From a virus, in IMG/VR virus record IMGVR_UViG_3300009151_000143, positions 1 through 41,094 of that record: 41,094 bases of DNA, one strand, 5' to 3'. The first letter of the stretch is position 1; every line of letters begins with the position of its first letter. The translations under genes were made by a program, and so were the position numbers. Below are positions 19,701-24,921 of the stretch, in pieces. The notes beneath the pieces were generated by a model. The model searched no databases. It worked only from the letters and a program-made list of their open reading frames with translations, and was not told the DNA's origin.

Positions 19701-22205
19701 GGTGGTGAGTTCATTGGCTTGTACGAAGGACATAGCCCCGAAGAATTAGTAAATGGAGCAGAATTTGACACACTAGACATGCGTGTGTACACCCGCCCCG
19801 GAGCAGACTGGAATAGAGACGGACACGGATTTCAAACATCCAGTATTCGCTACACATACAATTCTGTAATTACTGATACATTTAGTTGGGCCGGAGTAGT
19901 TAATACACCAGTACAAGTATTAGTCAGTAATATGACTACAAATTTGGATCTCACAGCTGGTATTGATTACACTATTGATTGGGACCATCAAACTATAACT
20001 GTGCTCGAAGTGTACAACTCTGCTAGAGGAAATTATACCGTTGCTAACGGAGATTTACTTAATATTAATGTATACGAAATTGGTGGCGGAAGTCAATTGT
20101 ATCGCGCTAATTACATGGGCGAAAATGTTGGAAGTTCGGTTGTAATTCCTGTAAACTCTAGCGAAATACTAAGTCTGGCAATTTTTGTTAATGGTGCTAT
20201 AACTAGCGGAGCCACTTGGGAACCGTATACAGCCAGTACAGACTGGAATATTAACGACAGTTATGTAACATTAGATGTTGTAAATTATGAAGGGGTATAT
20301 TATAGAGCCCTTCAAGATACAATACCCGGAATTACCCTTAATAACTTCCTATATTGGTTAGAGTTTACACCAATATTAGAATCGTTAGTAGATTTTGGCA
20401 CTACCTATGGTGTGGGCGATGGAATTTCATTAACAGCGTTTGGGGTATCAACAATTGACGCTGGATATTTTGTTATTGGCAGACAGTACACAATAACCGA
20501 GTTGGGCACAACCAATTTTGTTTCTGTGGGAGCCGCAAGCAATACAGTGGGTGTAACATTTACTGCAACTGGTGTAGGATCGGGCACAGGCAAAGCGTCA
20601 ACCAATTACGAGTGGAGCACTCCACAATCACAAACATTTATTGCAACTGCCGCAACAGTAAGTACAAAAACCATAACATTGACCAACAGCATGCAAGGGA
20701 CTAATCCGGCTAATTTAATTGTCACGCAAAATGGCAAAAGATTAATTCCGGCCGCCGGAATAGAATGGATAGGGGACGACTCTAGTGTGAGCTTTGGGTT
20801 ACCACAACGTATTACAATTGGTCAAGACCAAATTAATCCAGCAACAGATATCACAGTATGGATTGATAACATTTTACAACCACAAACATACGGATTAAAT
20901 ATTGGAACATACATTGTTACTCCGTGGACTGGCAGCAATACTCCAGGCCGACAAGTTGTGTTTAGCTTACCCCCACCGAGCGGCGCAATAATTTTAATTA
21001 GCGAAAGCACTCAAGCAGATTACAGTGTAGTTAGCAACCAGTTAACAATTGCCCCAATAGTGAATTTAAATGATATTTTTAACATTACGACTTGGAATGA
21101 CACATCACAACAATTCCCGTTAACTATGGTTTTTATTGGACCAACAGTTACTGGATTAACACTAGCTGAAGGATTTGCTAGTACCAATTACAGTCCAGCT
21201 AGTGCCGACAATTACCCGGGATCGTTTGATTATGCCGTTGGTATTGCAATCAACACCAATAATTTTTATCTAGAAAGAACTGGAGTTTTGGCCAGCAGAT
21301 TATGGGTAACCCTTGATGGTTACAGACTTTTTGAAGGTCGTGATTTTATTGTAACGTACCAAGACGCAACCGATAACAACCCAGCTGGAGACTATTTGAT
21401 TTTATCTAGCGGTATTATTAACTCAGCACAAGTGTTGGTAGTAACAGAATTTACAAGTAGTATAGTACCAGACGCAATAGCCTTCCGTATATTTCAAGAC
21501 ATGCGCGGAGTACAAGCCACATACAGAATTACTCTTGATACCACAACAATATTAACACAAGATCTGAGTGCAACAGATGATATAATATATGTACAAAATT
21601 CCCTAGCTCTTGCAGAACCAAATTTAAGTTTAGGCAAATTTGGTGTAATAATCATCGACGGGGAAAGAATAATGTACCGGGTAAGAAATGTTGCACTCAA
21701 CACTGTGAGTGGATTATTTAGAGGAACTGCAGGAACTGCGGCAGCTGATCACATAACTGATACTAATGTTTACAACATGAATCGAGTGAATTTATTGCCT
21801 GAACCATTACAAAATTACATAGTGAGTGATAGTTCAACCGGTGATGGCAGTACAACTATATTCTACGCACCTAGCATAGATGTTGGCACATTTGATGACA
21901 GCACTGTTGAAGTTGATGCCATTGAAGTTTATGTGGGTGGTATACGACAATATGCCTACAGTGATACAAGTGCAACAAGTCAGTATCGTTGGGTCATAAG
22001 CCAATTTGACCCTGTTGCAATTGAGTTTGTGGTTGACGGTGCAGAATACCCAGCACTCGAGGCCCCGCCAGCCGGAATAGATGTTACTATACTAGTAAGA
22101 CAATGTGCTACCACTTGGTACCAACTGGGAGTTGGAACACCTAGCAACGGAATAGCATTACAAGATACCGATACGCAGGCCGCAAGGTTCTTGCGTGGGT
22201 TATAA
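7707..22205 (+). CDS. Giant tail/baseplate protein (4832 residues) in the gp7 position, with FG-GAP propeller and glycan-binding-like modules
   Basis: A single unbroken frame of 14.5 kb. Residues 1-140 (MAKVRSVDFLPEIFQTDANK; later WDPFVDFDTFVNFSQYFWLP) resemble the large virion proteins that follow gp6 in cyanophages, so it is probably the gp7-like wedge organiser grown by domain addition. About 155-380: two or three cupredoxin-like beta domains without the usual metal ligands. About 1921-1965, 3880-3925 and 4180-4222: modules like carbohydrate-binding family 5/12. About 2335-3086: seven FG-GAP-type blades with inserted beta domains. About 3772-3850: two 40-residue GSGY repeats. About 4250-4300: a YTITELGTTNFVSVGAA repeat. 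About 4615-4690: VIIIDGERIMYRV region common in phage tails. Short beta modules of the form (V/I)xVNxxxxxxGxDYT recur throughout. A good GGAG precedes ATG 7707. Likely on the outer baseplate or as a long adhesin; the exact role is inferred. Confidence 0.85.
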   Translation: MAKVRSVDFLPEIFQTDANKQFLAATLDQLIQEPSFKKTQGFIGRTVGPGINPNDKYVIEPTATRANYQLEPGVVSLVPETDTIKNAITYPGLNDAIGFQGGISSRPDLLYSSDYYSWDPFVDFDTFVNFSQYFWLPDGPAVVDVSATEISTTDNFVVNRENGVYTFSGVDGENPAIELIRGGSYTFQVAQNQKETVNYRVQNLGISAYVIDGQSNPALTLARGNTYVFNLTLGGVFPFWIKTAPVTGQGQTYNSGVTRNGAATGLITFVVPQDAPDTLYYASENQQNMQGVLNIVNNTPGTGPGFWIQTAPGVGGDLPFAPNISSRDVVGVTNNGEDLGTVVFNVPQKTAQNFYYNLTSIGTIDIVTSMNYDDINGQPLVDFIIATGGIDGTTNLNTRTLVFVDQPEYVNKYQITYNTVDGIDYLQVSEIATINTLEKFTILFGITYSNTQWYKTPDNKIQQIPLLTAAQDTLYYQDGTDPEIFGIIKLSESTSAVILDIDQIIGKKNYISPNGVAFTNGLKVKFTGEVTPISYKSGTTTLVCTQTAAGTNYITSSGAKDLYVGQEILFLSPTLGGITVGQTYYVRTISANKQKFTISETKNGIVVTLELGTGTMNAIAISDHEYYVSGVGTAIELLPVDNFTIYEPYAEDSATQTFSPTKTDYLTISRASKDLNAWTRSNRWFHIDVINATAEYNKTSVNFDNNYRAKRPIIQFRSGIRLWDMGTEGKAPVDIIDLTQTDAFSNVEGSTSYTVDGYTFVEGSRVIFAVDEDENVRNKIYIVNFATPDTVEPLIAQPIIILTQADDGAVEIDQCTVCINGNTLAGLTFWYDGIEWIQAQQKTNVQQAPLFNVYDRDNISFGNQIKYPSSNFTGSKLFSYAVGDTTILDPILQLPLQYLNINNVGDIVFDNNLYVDTFIYVVDNVSVTQDISSGAVQQYAGRTAYKKLIGWQSAVVPQQIYQQFKFTYTGATLKLDVEVNAQSSIAVPVIKIYIGSIFLDPGLYTYTVGTDSTVITLTNTYLPTDVIEVAALSSQPSKVGFYQVPDNLQSNPLNANSPAFTLGTIRTHYESICQNLITLTGKINGSNNTRDLGNIIPYGLTILQQSSPLTLAGYFMRSPDFNIFASLQYNSREYIKYKAKMLDAVLTQENIAFKNTANILDTAIQDITFGKVDTQPFYWSDMLPTGVIFASNNYTVGYTTQPTFDTVQVYDFKSANYLGLCVYLNDILLERGRDYTVSTNPTLTILVTLNIGDVVTINEYNATYGSFVPNTPTKLGLYPAFRPAIVSRVVSNGVTEFIQGHDGSLTPLFGDIRDAVLLEFETRIYSNLKLDDNPVPMTLVDVLPGEFRDTGYTYEQINNIFAGDFLSYCGWNKLDYKQQDYSATNEFTWNYSNVNGRLDNQPLLGAWRGIYRYYYDTEQPSYTPWEMLGFAVEPDWWENTYGPAPYTADNMNLWDDLEAGYVADPIAPYYKSNYARPGLTTVIPTGSEGELLSPLNSVAGTAPLNYSLGAKFNKSWALGDGGPVEASWWNSSAYAFSVMHVLAVTRPAKFFALFADRDLYKFDTDYDQYLYNQRYRLNANNIEVYGNGISKASYIDWIVDFNRQIGIDSTAILTADLDNLDVRLCYRMASYSDKQYIKVFTEKSSPNSTNTTLMIPDESYDIVLYKNQPFDSIRYSAVAVQKVSGGYAVFGYGTTQAYFEILQSQAVGRLQEYSAGGITVRVPTFYTDTVVQVPYGFVFSNETAVSDFLLSYNKLLETQGLTFTDRANGYMLDWPRMVDEFLYWSQQGWNTDAIINLNPLAGGLTVTRAGAIVDNITTETTENLLLDQNSRELPTRTLNIIRTNNTFTIQPLTTQNISFIDLRFTNYEHMIVLSNKSAFGDLIYDPTTGARQNRLNLVAVTTADWNGTIDTPGFILNQNNVEEWTGLRTYSKGELVKYKNVYWSALKIVQPGVKFNFDDWTQSNYTQTEIGLLPNIANKANQLVNSYNINTANIELDNDLLSYGLIGFKPRQYMAALNLDDVSQVNVYKQFLDTKGTILSAELFKSANLSKEAADYTIYENWAVQRAIYGANANRSFFELRLDRALLSSNPSLVQVIVPGQESLADQTIFLSDVWKQSYKLTSPNILPTTTELPTDTGLPTAGYVNVNDADIKVFDISNNSSLNANIDSIEVGTSIWVAKINNYDWNIYRAQAVPGQIQHVCDNLNGTSRVIFSGNHGLVAGNKLIIKFFDVEINGVYQVLSVLDLTTVNIAFAFSPTSRRTVANGTGIGLTLQTMRVSQASDVVNLPYANDILPGARVWIDNNGDGLWEVLEKNTVFSSVVSLEPQILAPNEQYGASVAQGRNQAALLVGSPNYNSSHGGVYVYVPGYDGQYISPLEGEDAILSLSDPVQDMGDRGFGNAIDFGNRTWAVAGASASLSGSPTGNIANTGSACVVYRDPVLGGNGSTPYTTWQLLNPLGGGYTGAEFGYSVAMSLDERWMYIGAPGYNSGVGTVYAYGYVDWQEQSTSAVADGATTTYTINNAIQINDAWQVQVTVNTVVQTPGVDFTVAGDFSTVTFTTPPANGLLIKFARWDSFQLPLLTATFDLAHGIDDQGRKVGLFNVKANNIDSFSVKVNTVLWRPNIDYTLSGTTLTFVTTLGPGDYAVVSSKGYYTLSATLNPVTYGITSGLRVGQSVSCSTDGRQVIIGASNSTVSSKTEAGEVFVFNRNVQKFVKNDDSTNAYTVLGTISGPISVLVNNQFLINQTNSVISTSDASNSFTVYGNTVTIYKTLNVGDIIEIETNYFPQPQVVTQNTVAEFCNFGSALDMCSNDCSIYVGEPQSSQQIFKGGVVERFVNQSRIYGTITATVANPTLIAGDTISINNFEVEVPASNPTVQGLADQINGIPVGSQTGVPNVLATVSASGYLTLSVKNPDATSPFNKLQVAPGAVSYGNGVFSLLGLNNFVWTQTIESPYPVEYAGFGSSLNIDDSAVNLVVGCPKGSLYLITIFDDGTTFFDAGTTIFFSLFIQSGAVYTYDYLPSSTSTLSNPGKFVFGQQVNNTDVAPYDAYGTAVNYTSGFLVAGAPKNDAGDSSLNYGAVFVFENSNKAPAWGIKQIQQPTVDVRLLNSVFLYDKITGAKTEFLDFINPLQGKILGAAKQNINYIGAIDPASYNIGSNNIRGTTWFADHVGEVWWDTSTVRFIDPNQDNITYASRRWAQLFPGSVVDVYQWVVSSTPPSNYTGEGTPYSTLSYTLNTRLTKDGTFATEYYFWVRDITVTSTKVNKTLPISTIASYITDPKASGIPYMAPINSSTIALYNSANYIAASDTVVSIEFDRELTDDNVHVEYELFPQDNPDGILSDNLYLKSQDSFCGVDSFGNKVPDPKLTPADRYGALFRPRQSTFVDRFEALRNYLTRANKILAQYPITEIRTFQLLGASEPEPPQTEIIDGNTITNWNLQVDNLEILGFQNIYSVPLGYKYLVNTDSSQRGLWTIYTVETSDVVVGERILKLTQVQGYNTPAYWSYIDWVKPGYNAGVKILTKVPAYSALATLSVPVGSSVEVIANAQGQYEIYLLTDIGWERVVLQNGTVEISAEIWDYQLGRFGFDIEVFDAQYFDQEPTTETRYIIRALNEEILIDELAIERNRLITLMFNFVLSEFSAPEWLVKTSLIDVNHRIRQLIPYQNYVRDNQEFVLDYIKEVKPYHVTIREFNLQYDGFGKFFGDMNDFDLPAYYNTSLITPKYTSPILLPYAQSDAFNSALTTESNVPSISTLWSDWPYNQWYNNYLLKVTSVTVITSGSGYTNAPTVVFTGDAVVPATGVAIINSFGQVASVVITDGGSGYSATPTVTFSGGNGVGVVATGYTVMNYDVVTSTYTGLVRSIKTTIKYDRFQYFSDVQDWNESGTYRDGTLVRYDNRVWKASSLDSTAVVGPNFNLEDWKLVPARELSGIDRTQGYYVPGVNEPGMDLPLLIDGIAYPGVQVYGNYFLGDPTATDAIYQSEFTDATLGKLPSDINVDGGEFIGLYEGHSPEELVNGAEFDTLDMRVYTRPGADWNRDGHGFQTSSIRYTYNSVITDTFSWAGVVNTPVQVLVSNMTTNLDLTAGIDYTIDWDHQTITVLEVYNSARGNYTVANGDLLNINVYEIGGGSQLYRANYMGENVGSSVVIPVNSSEILSLAIFVNGAITSGATWEPYTASTDWNINDSYVTLDVVNYEGVYYRALQDTIPGITLNNFLYWLEFTPILESLVDFGTTYGVGDGISLTAFGVSTIDAGYFVIGRQYTITELGTTNFVSVGAASNTVGVTFTATGVGSGTGKASTNYEWSTPQSQTFIATAATVSTKTITLTNSMQGTNPANLIVTQNGKRLIPAAGIEWIGDDSSVSFGLPQRITIGQDQINPATDITVWIDNILQPQTYGLNIGTYIVTPWTGSNTPGRQVVFSLPPPSGAIILISESTQADYSVVSNQLTIAPIVNLNDIFNITTWNDTSQQFPLTMVFIGPTVTGLTLAEGFASTNYSPASADNYPGSFDYAVGIAINTNNFYLERTGVLASRLWVTLDGYRLFEGRDFIVTYQDATDNNPAGDYLILSSGIINSAQVLVVTEFTSSIVPDAIAFRIFQDMRGVQATYRITLDTTTILTQDLSATDDIIYVQNSLALAEPNLSLGKFGVIIIDGERIMYRVRNVALNTVSGLFRGTAGTAAADHITDTNVYNMNRVNLLPEPLQNYIVSDSSTGDGSTTIFYAPSIDVGTFDDSTVEVDAIEVYVGGIRQYAYSDTSATSQYRWVISQFDPVAIEFVVDGAEYPALEAPPAGIDVTILVRQCATTWYQLGVGTPSNGIALQDTDTQAARFLRGL
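19021..19240 (+). repeat. Two 40-residue (120-bp) GSGY repeats inside the giant gene
   Basis: The 14-mer GTGGTTCTGGATAT occurs at 19042-19055 and again at 19162-19175, exactly 120 bases apart and in frame. The proteins read VITSGSGYTNAPTVVFTG and VITDGGSGYSATPTVTFSGG. Such GSGY...P(T)V.F.G units are common as beta repeats in environmental phage tail proteins. Confidence 0.8.
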
Positions 22206-22210
22206 ACAAG

Positions 22211-22220
22211 GTAAATAAAA
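22211..22220 (+). promoter_or_regulatory. Possible degenerate late promoter (GTAAATAAAA) in the gap after the giant gene
   Basis: The 19-base gap holds GTAAATAAAA, and the giant gene's stop lies in TATAAACA (22201-22208), one base from TATAAATA. Either could serve as a late box for the small gene at 22225. Both are weaker than the box at 22972. Confidence 0.25.
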
Positions 22221-22224
22221 GACC

Positions 22225-22374
22225 ATGTCAAATACACAGTCAAAACAAACAGTTGAACCCAAAAAAGAGGAAAAACCTCGTAGACCTAACGAAACTGGGT
22301 CAATCTCAGTGCAAGCTCACCTGAGAATTTTTGATCCAAAAACCCAAAAGACTTATGTGGAGGGACGAGCATGA
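22225..22374 (+). CDS. Small 49-residue protein of the tail region
   Basis: ATG 22225 to TGA 22372-22374, 49 codons. The N-terminal half is Lys/Glu/Pro-rich and disordered-looking (KQTVEPKKEEKPRRPNET). The second half is a compact beta-like segment SISVQAHLRIFDPKTQKTYV. The stop overlaps the next start as ATGA (22371-22374), typical of translational coupling. The segment RIFDPKTQKTYVE resembles KIHDPVSGEVLVD at the start of the next protein, so the two may share a small fold. AT-rich leader with AAGG at 22208-22212 as a weak ribosome site. Function unknown. Confidence 0.75.
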   Translation: MSNTQSKQTVEPKKEEKPRRPNETGSISVQAHLRIFDPKTQKTYVEGRA

Positions 22375-22976
22375 TAACTCCAGGTTTATGCAAGATTGAA
22401 GGGTTTGTTAAAATACACGACCCTGTCTCAGGCGAAGTTCTTGTGGACAAAAAGAACGCTATTCATTATGAAAATATTAGTATAGCGATGGCACAGACAT
22501 TGAGTGACCGCAATACCGGTTACATCTATCAAATGGCATTTGGCAATGGCGGATCAAGCGTAGACCCCACGGGCGTTATCACATATCTACCACCAAACAC
22601 CACAGGACAAAATGCTGATTTATACAATCAAACATACCAAAAAGTAGTTGATGATAATTCAGCCGCTGACATAGACCCCCTTAATAACAAAATGTCAGTT
22701 TTACACACATCTGGAAATATTTACTCTGATATTTTAGTAACGTGTTTATTAGACTATGGTGAACCCCCGACTCAACAAGCATTTGATAATTCTACAGACT
22801 TCAATGGAGAATATGTGTTTGATGAATTGGGACTAAAATGTTGGAACGGGTCAGCTGAAATATTACGTCTAATTACACATGTAATTTTTCACCCTGTGCA
22901 AAAGAGTTTGAATCGACAAATTCAAATTGATTACACGTTAAGAATACAGACTTTAAGCAATATTAGTGCTGTATAA
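22371..22976 (+). CDS. Virion structural protein of the cyanophage-like tail region
   Basis: 201 residues. It starts MITPGLCKIEGFVKIHDPVS, continues with KNAIHYENISIAMAQTLSDR and YIYQMAFGNGG, and ends with a strand-rich region (ILRLITHVIFHPVQKSLNRQ). The NAIHYENIS...AFGNGG pattern is one I associate with a small structural protein found beside tail-fibre genes in T4-like marine phages; this is recall, not a search. Its start is set by the ATGA overlap with the upstream small gene, with GGAGG at 22359-22363 as ribosome site. The stop codon is embedded in the late promoter box of the next gene. Probably a fibre attachment or baseplate accessory protein. Confidence 0.75.
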   Translation: MITPGLCKIEGFVKIHDPVSGEVLVDKKNAIHYENISIAMAQTLSDRNTGYIYQMAFGNGGSSVDPTGVITYLPPNTTGQNADLYNQTYQKVVDDNSAADIDPLNNKMSVLHTSGNIYSDILVTCLLDYGEPPTQQAFDNSTDFNGEYVFDELGLKCWNGSAEILRLITHVIFHPVQKSLNRQIQIDYTLRIQTLSNISAV

Positions 22977-22979
22977 ATA
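22972..22979 (+). promoter_or_regulatory. T4-type late promoter TATAAATA before the tail-fibre gene
   Basis: A perfect TATAAATA, 23 bases before ATG 23003, with its TAA serving as the stop codon of the preceding gene (22974-22976). A purine-rich CAGGTAA at about 22991-22997 can act as ribosome site. This is the best late-promoter match in the window. Confidence 0.75.
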
Positions 22980-23002
22980 TAGAATAGAAACAGGTAACAG
23001 AC

Positions 23003-24910
23003 ATGGCATATACAATTAATCTTACTGACGGTACAGTTTTTGCTACAGTAAACGACGGCACCGTCAATACCTCCAGTAGTGTGACCCTAGTAGGTAAAAA
23101 TTATGCTGGATACGGTGAATTTTTAGATGAAAACTTTATCCAAATGTTGGAAAATTTTTCAAATGCAACCGCCCCGGCATCTCCACTAACTGGACAAATT
23201 TGGTGGGATAAAACCAACACATTATTAAAAGTTTACAACGGAACTATTTGGAAAACTATCAGTGCCGCAACGGCCAGTGCCACACAGCCTACATCAAATG
23301 TGACTGGTGATTTATGGTACGACACAGTAAATCAACAGGTTAAAGTATACACTGGCACATCATTTTTGGTAGTTGGACCAGCTTATTCTAGTACCACCGG
23401 AACAGCAGGTGCTATTCCCGAAACAATTCTTGACAACGGTTCAGTATCACATTATGTTACCAGCTTGTACGTTGCTAACACAAGAGTTGCAATTTTTAGT
23501 TCAGACTCAACATTTACTGCGGCAGCTCCTGTCAGTACAAATTTCCCCACAGTTTATAAAGGTGTAACCTTTACTAATACCAGTGGTACAAACATGGCTG
23601 GCAATATTATTGGTGGCTCTAATGTTATTATCACTGCCGGTGGGAATACTACAGCAACAATTACCAGTACTGGTGCTAACATTACTGGGTATACAACAGT
23701 AAGTGCTAATATTACCGGCGGTAACATATTGACTGCTGGACTGATGAGCTCTACTGGTACAATTACATCAAGTGCCAATATTACTGGCGGTAATATTTTA
23801 ACTGGTGGGCTAATTAGTTCAACTGGTACAATTACATCGGGTGCTAATATCACCGGTGCAAACATTTTAACTGCTGGATTAGTATCAGTTACAGGTAATA
23901 TTGATGGTGGAAATTTACGCACTGGCGGATTAACCTCAGTGACTGGAAATATCACTGGCGGTAACATTTTGACTGCTGGGTTGGTATCGGTTACAGGTAA
24001 TGTTACGTCGGCTGCTAATATATCTGGTGCCAACATATTAGCTGGTGCTAATATTAGCGCCATAGCCAACATTACAGGCAGTTATGTTTTTGGCAACGGT
24101 AGTGGATTAACTGGTGTTGTTGCTGTTAGTGGAGCCGCCACTAAATTACTCAACGGAACAAGTTTTGCTAATATTGCGTCACTTGACGGTAACATAACAA
24201 TGGCTGTTGGTGGAACAGCAGTAGTCACAATTGACACCACCACTTTGTATGCAACCAATCTCAGTGCTACTGGAACAGTTCGTGGTGCTAATGTCACGAC
24301 TGGTGGAGTTGTATCTGCAACTGGTAACATTACAGGCGGCAATTTGTTAACTGGTGGTTTAATATCTGCAACTGGTGGAATCACAGGTGCAAGTGTAACA
24401 GTATCAACTGGTAACATCAGCGGCGGCAATATCAACAACAACAACGGAAATGGCATAGGTAATATTGGAAGCTCATCTGTTTATTTTAACCGATTGTTTG
24501 CTACTGCTACCACAGCATTATACGCTGACGTTGCAGAACGCTTTGCCGCAGATGCAGTGCTTGATGCAGGTACTGTGGTTGAACTTGGCGGCTCGGCAGA
24601 AATTACCAAATCTCTCACAGAATTAAGCGACAAAGTATTTGGTGTGATAAGTACTAGAGCGGCCTACTTGATGAACGGCGGTGCCGGCGAGGACGACACA
24701 CATCCGCCAGTTGCAATGACTGGACGTGTGCCGGTAAAAGTAATAGGTATCGTACACAAAGGCGATAGATTGGTCTCAGCAGGAAATGGTATTGCTAGAG
24801 CCGCACGACCTGGTGAAGCAAATGCTTTCAACGTGATTGGAAGAAGTCTGGTTGACAAACTCACCTCTGAATCTGCTACAATTGAAGCTATTGTGACTAT
24901 CAAGAATTAA
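23003..24910 (+). CDS. Tail fibre protein with repeated beta shaft and conserved C-terminal domain
   Basis: 635 residues. The N-terminus carries a pattern common in environmental phage fibres: LVGKNYAGYGEFLDENFIQM, then PLTGQIWWDKTNTLLKVYNG and a second copy GDLWYDTVNQQVKVYTGTSF. Residues about 225-365 are a shaft of NITGGNILTAGL-type repeats of 23 or 17 residues; more follow at about 420-480. A short link (GNGSGLTGVV) and SSSVYFNRLFATATTALYAD lead into the C-terminal domain from about 510 (ADVAERF...GTVVELGG...KVFGVIST...PVAMTGRVPVKV), which resembles the fibre-tip or chaperone-like domains of other phages, possibly self-cleaving. It should bind host receptors. Driven by the late box at 22972. 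Confidence 0.85.
   Translation: MAYTINLTDGTVFATVNDGTVNTSSSVTLVGKNYAGYGEFLDENFIQMLENFSNATAPASPLTGQIWWDKTNTLLKVYNGTIWKTISAATASATQPTSNVTGDLWYDTVNQQVKVYTGTSFLVVGPAYSSTTGTAGAIPETILDNGSVSHYVTSLYVANTRVAIFSSDSTFTAAAPVSTNFPTVYKGVTFTNTSGTNMAGNIIGGSNVIITAGGNTTATITSTGANITGYTTVSANITGGNILTAGLMSSTGTITSSANITGGNILTGGLISSTGTITSGANITGANILTAGLVSVTGNIDGGNLRTGGLTSVTGNITGGNILTAGLVSVTGNVTSAANISGANILAGANISAIANITGSYVFGNGSGLTGVVAVSGAATKLLNGTSFANIASLDGNITMAVGGTAVVTIDTTTLYATNLSATGTVRGANVTTGGVVSATGNITGGNLLTGGLISATGGITGASVTVSTGNISGGNINNNNGNGIGNIGSSSVYFNRLFATATTALYADVAERFAADAVLDAGTVVELGGSAEITKSLTELSDKVFGVISTRAAYLMNGGAGEDDTHPPVAMTGRVPVKVIGIVHKGDRLVSAGNGIARAARPGEANAFNVIGRSLVDKLTSESATIEAIVTIKN
23708..24440 (+). repeat. Tandem shaft repeats in the tail fibre gene
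   Basis: The core AATATTACTGGCGGTAACAT recurs with starts at 23708, 23777, 23846, 23897, 23948 and 24017. The spacings are 69, 69, 51, 51 and 69 bases, that is 23 or 17 codons, always in frame. More diverged units lie at about 24270-24440. Protein consensus NITGGNILTAGL(V/I)S.TG. Copy number in such arrays can change by slippage or recombination. Confidence 0.85.
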
Positions 24911-24921
24911 TAGGAAAAACG

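Noticed and set aside
22225-22374. RiPP precursor peptide for the radical SAM proteins
   Set aside because: It is about 7 kb away in the structural block, has no Cys or repeated core, and matches the neighbouring structural protein instead. No other precursor-like small ORF was seen in the radical SAM operon.
23708-24440. CRISPR-like spacing of repeats
   Set aside because: Repeats are in frame, imperfect, of two unit lengths, with no unique spacers and no cas genes; they code for a fibre shaft.
23554-24456. Long minus-strand ORFs (172 and 124 codons) over the tail fibre repeats
   Set aside because: They are antisense reflections of the repeated ACTGGTGG-type codons; the translations are monotonous Pro/Val/Leu repeats.
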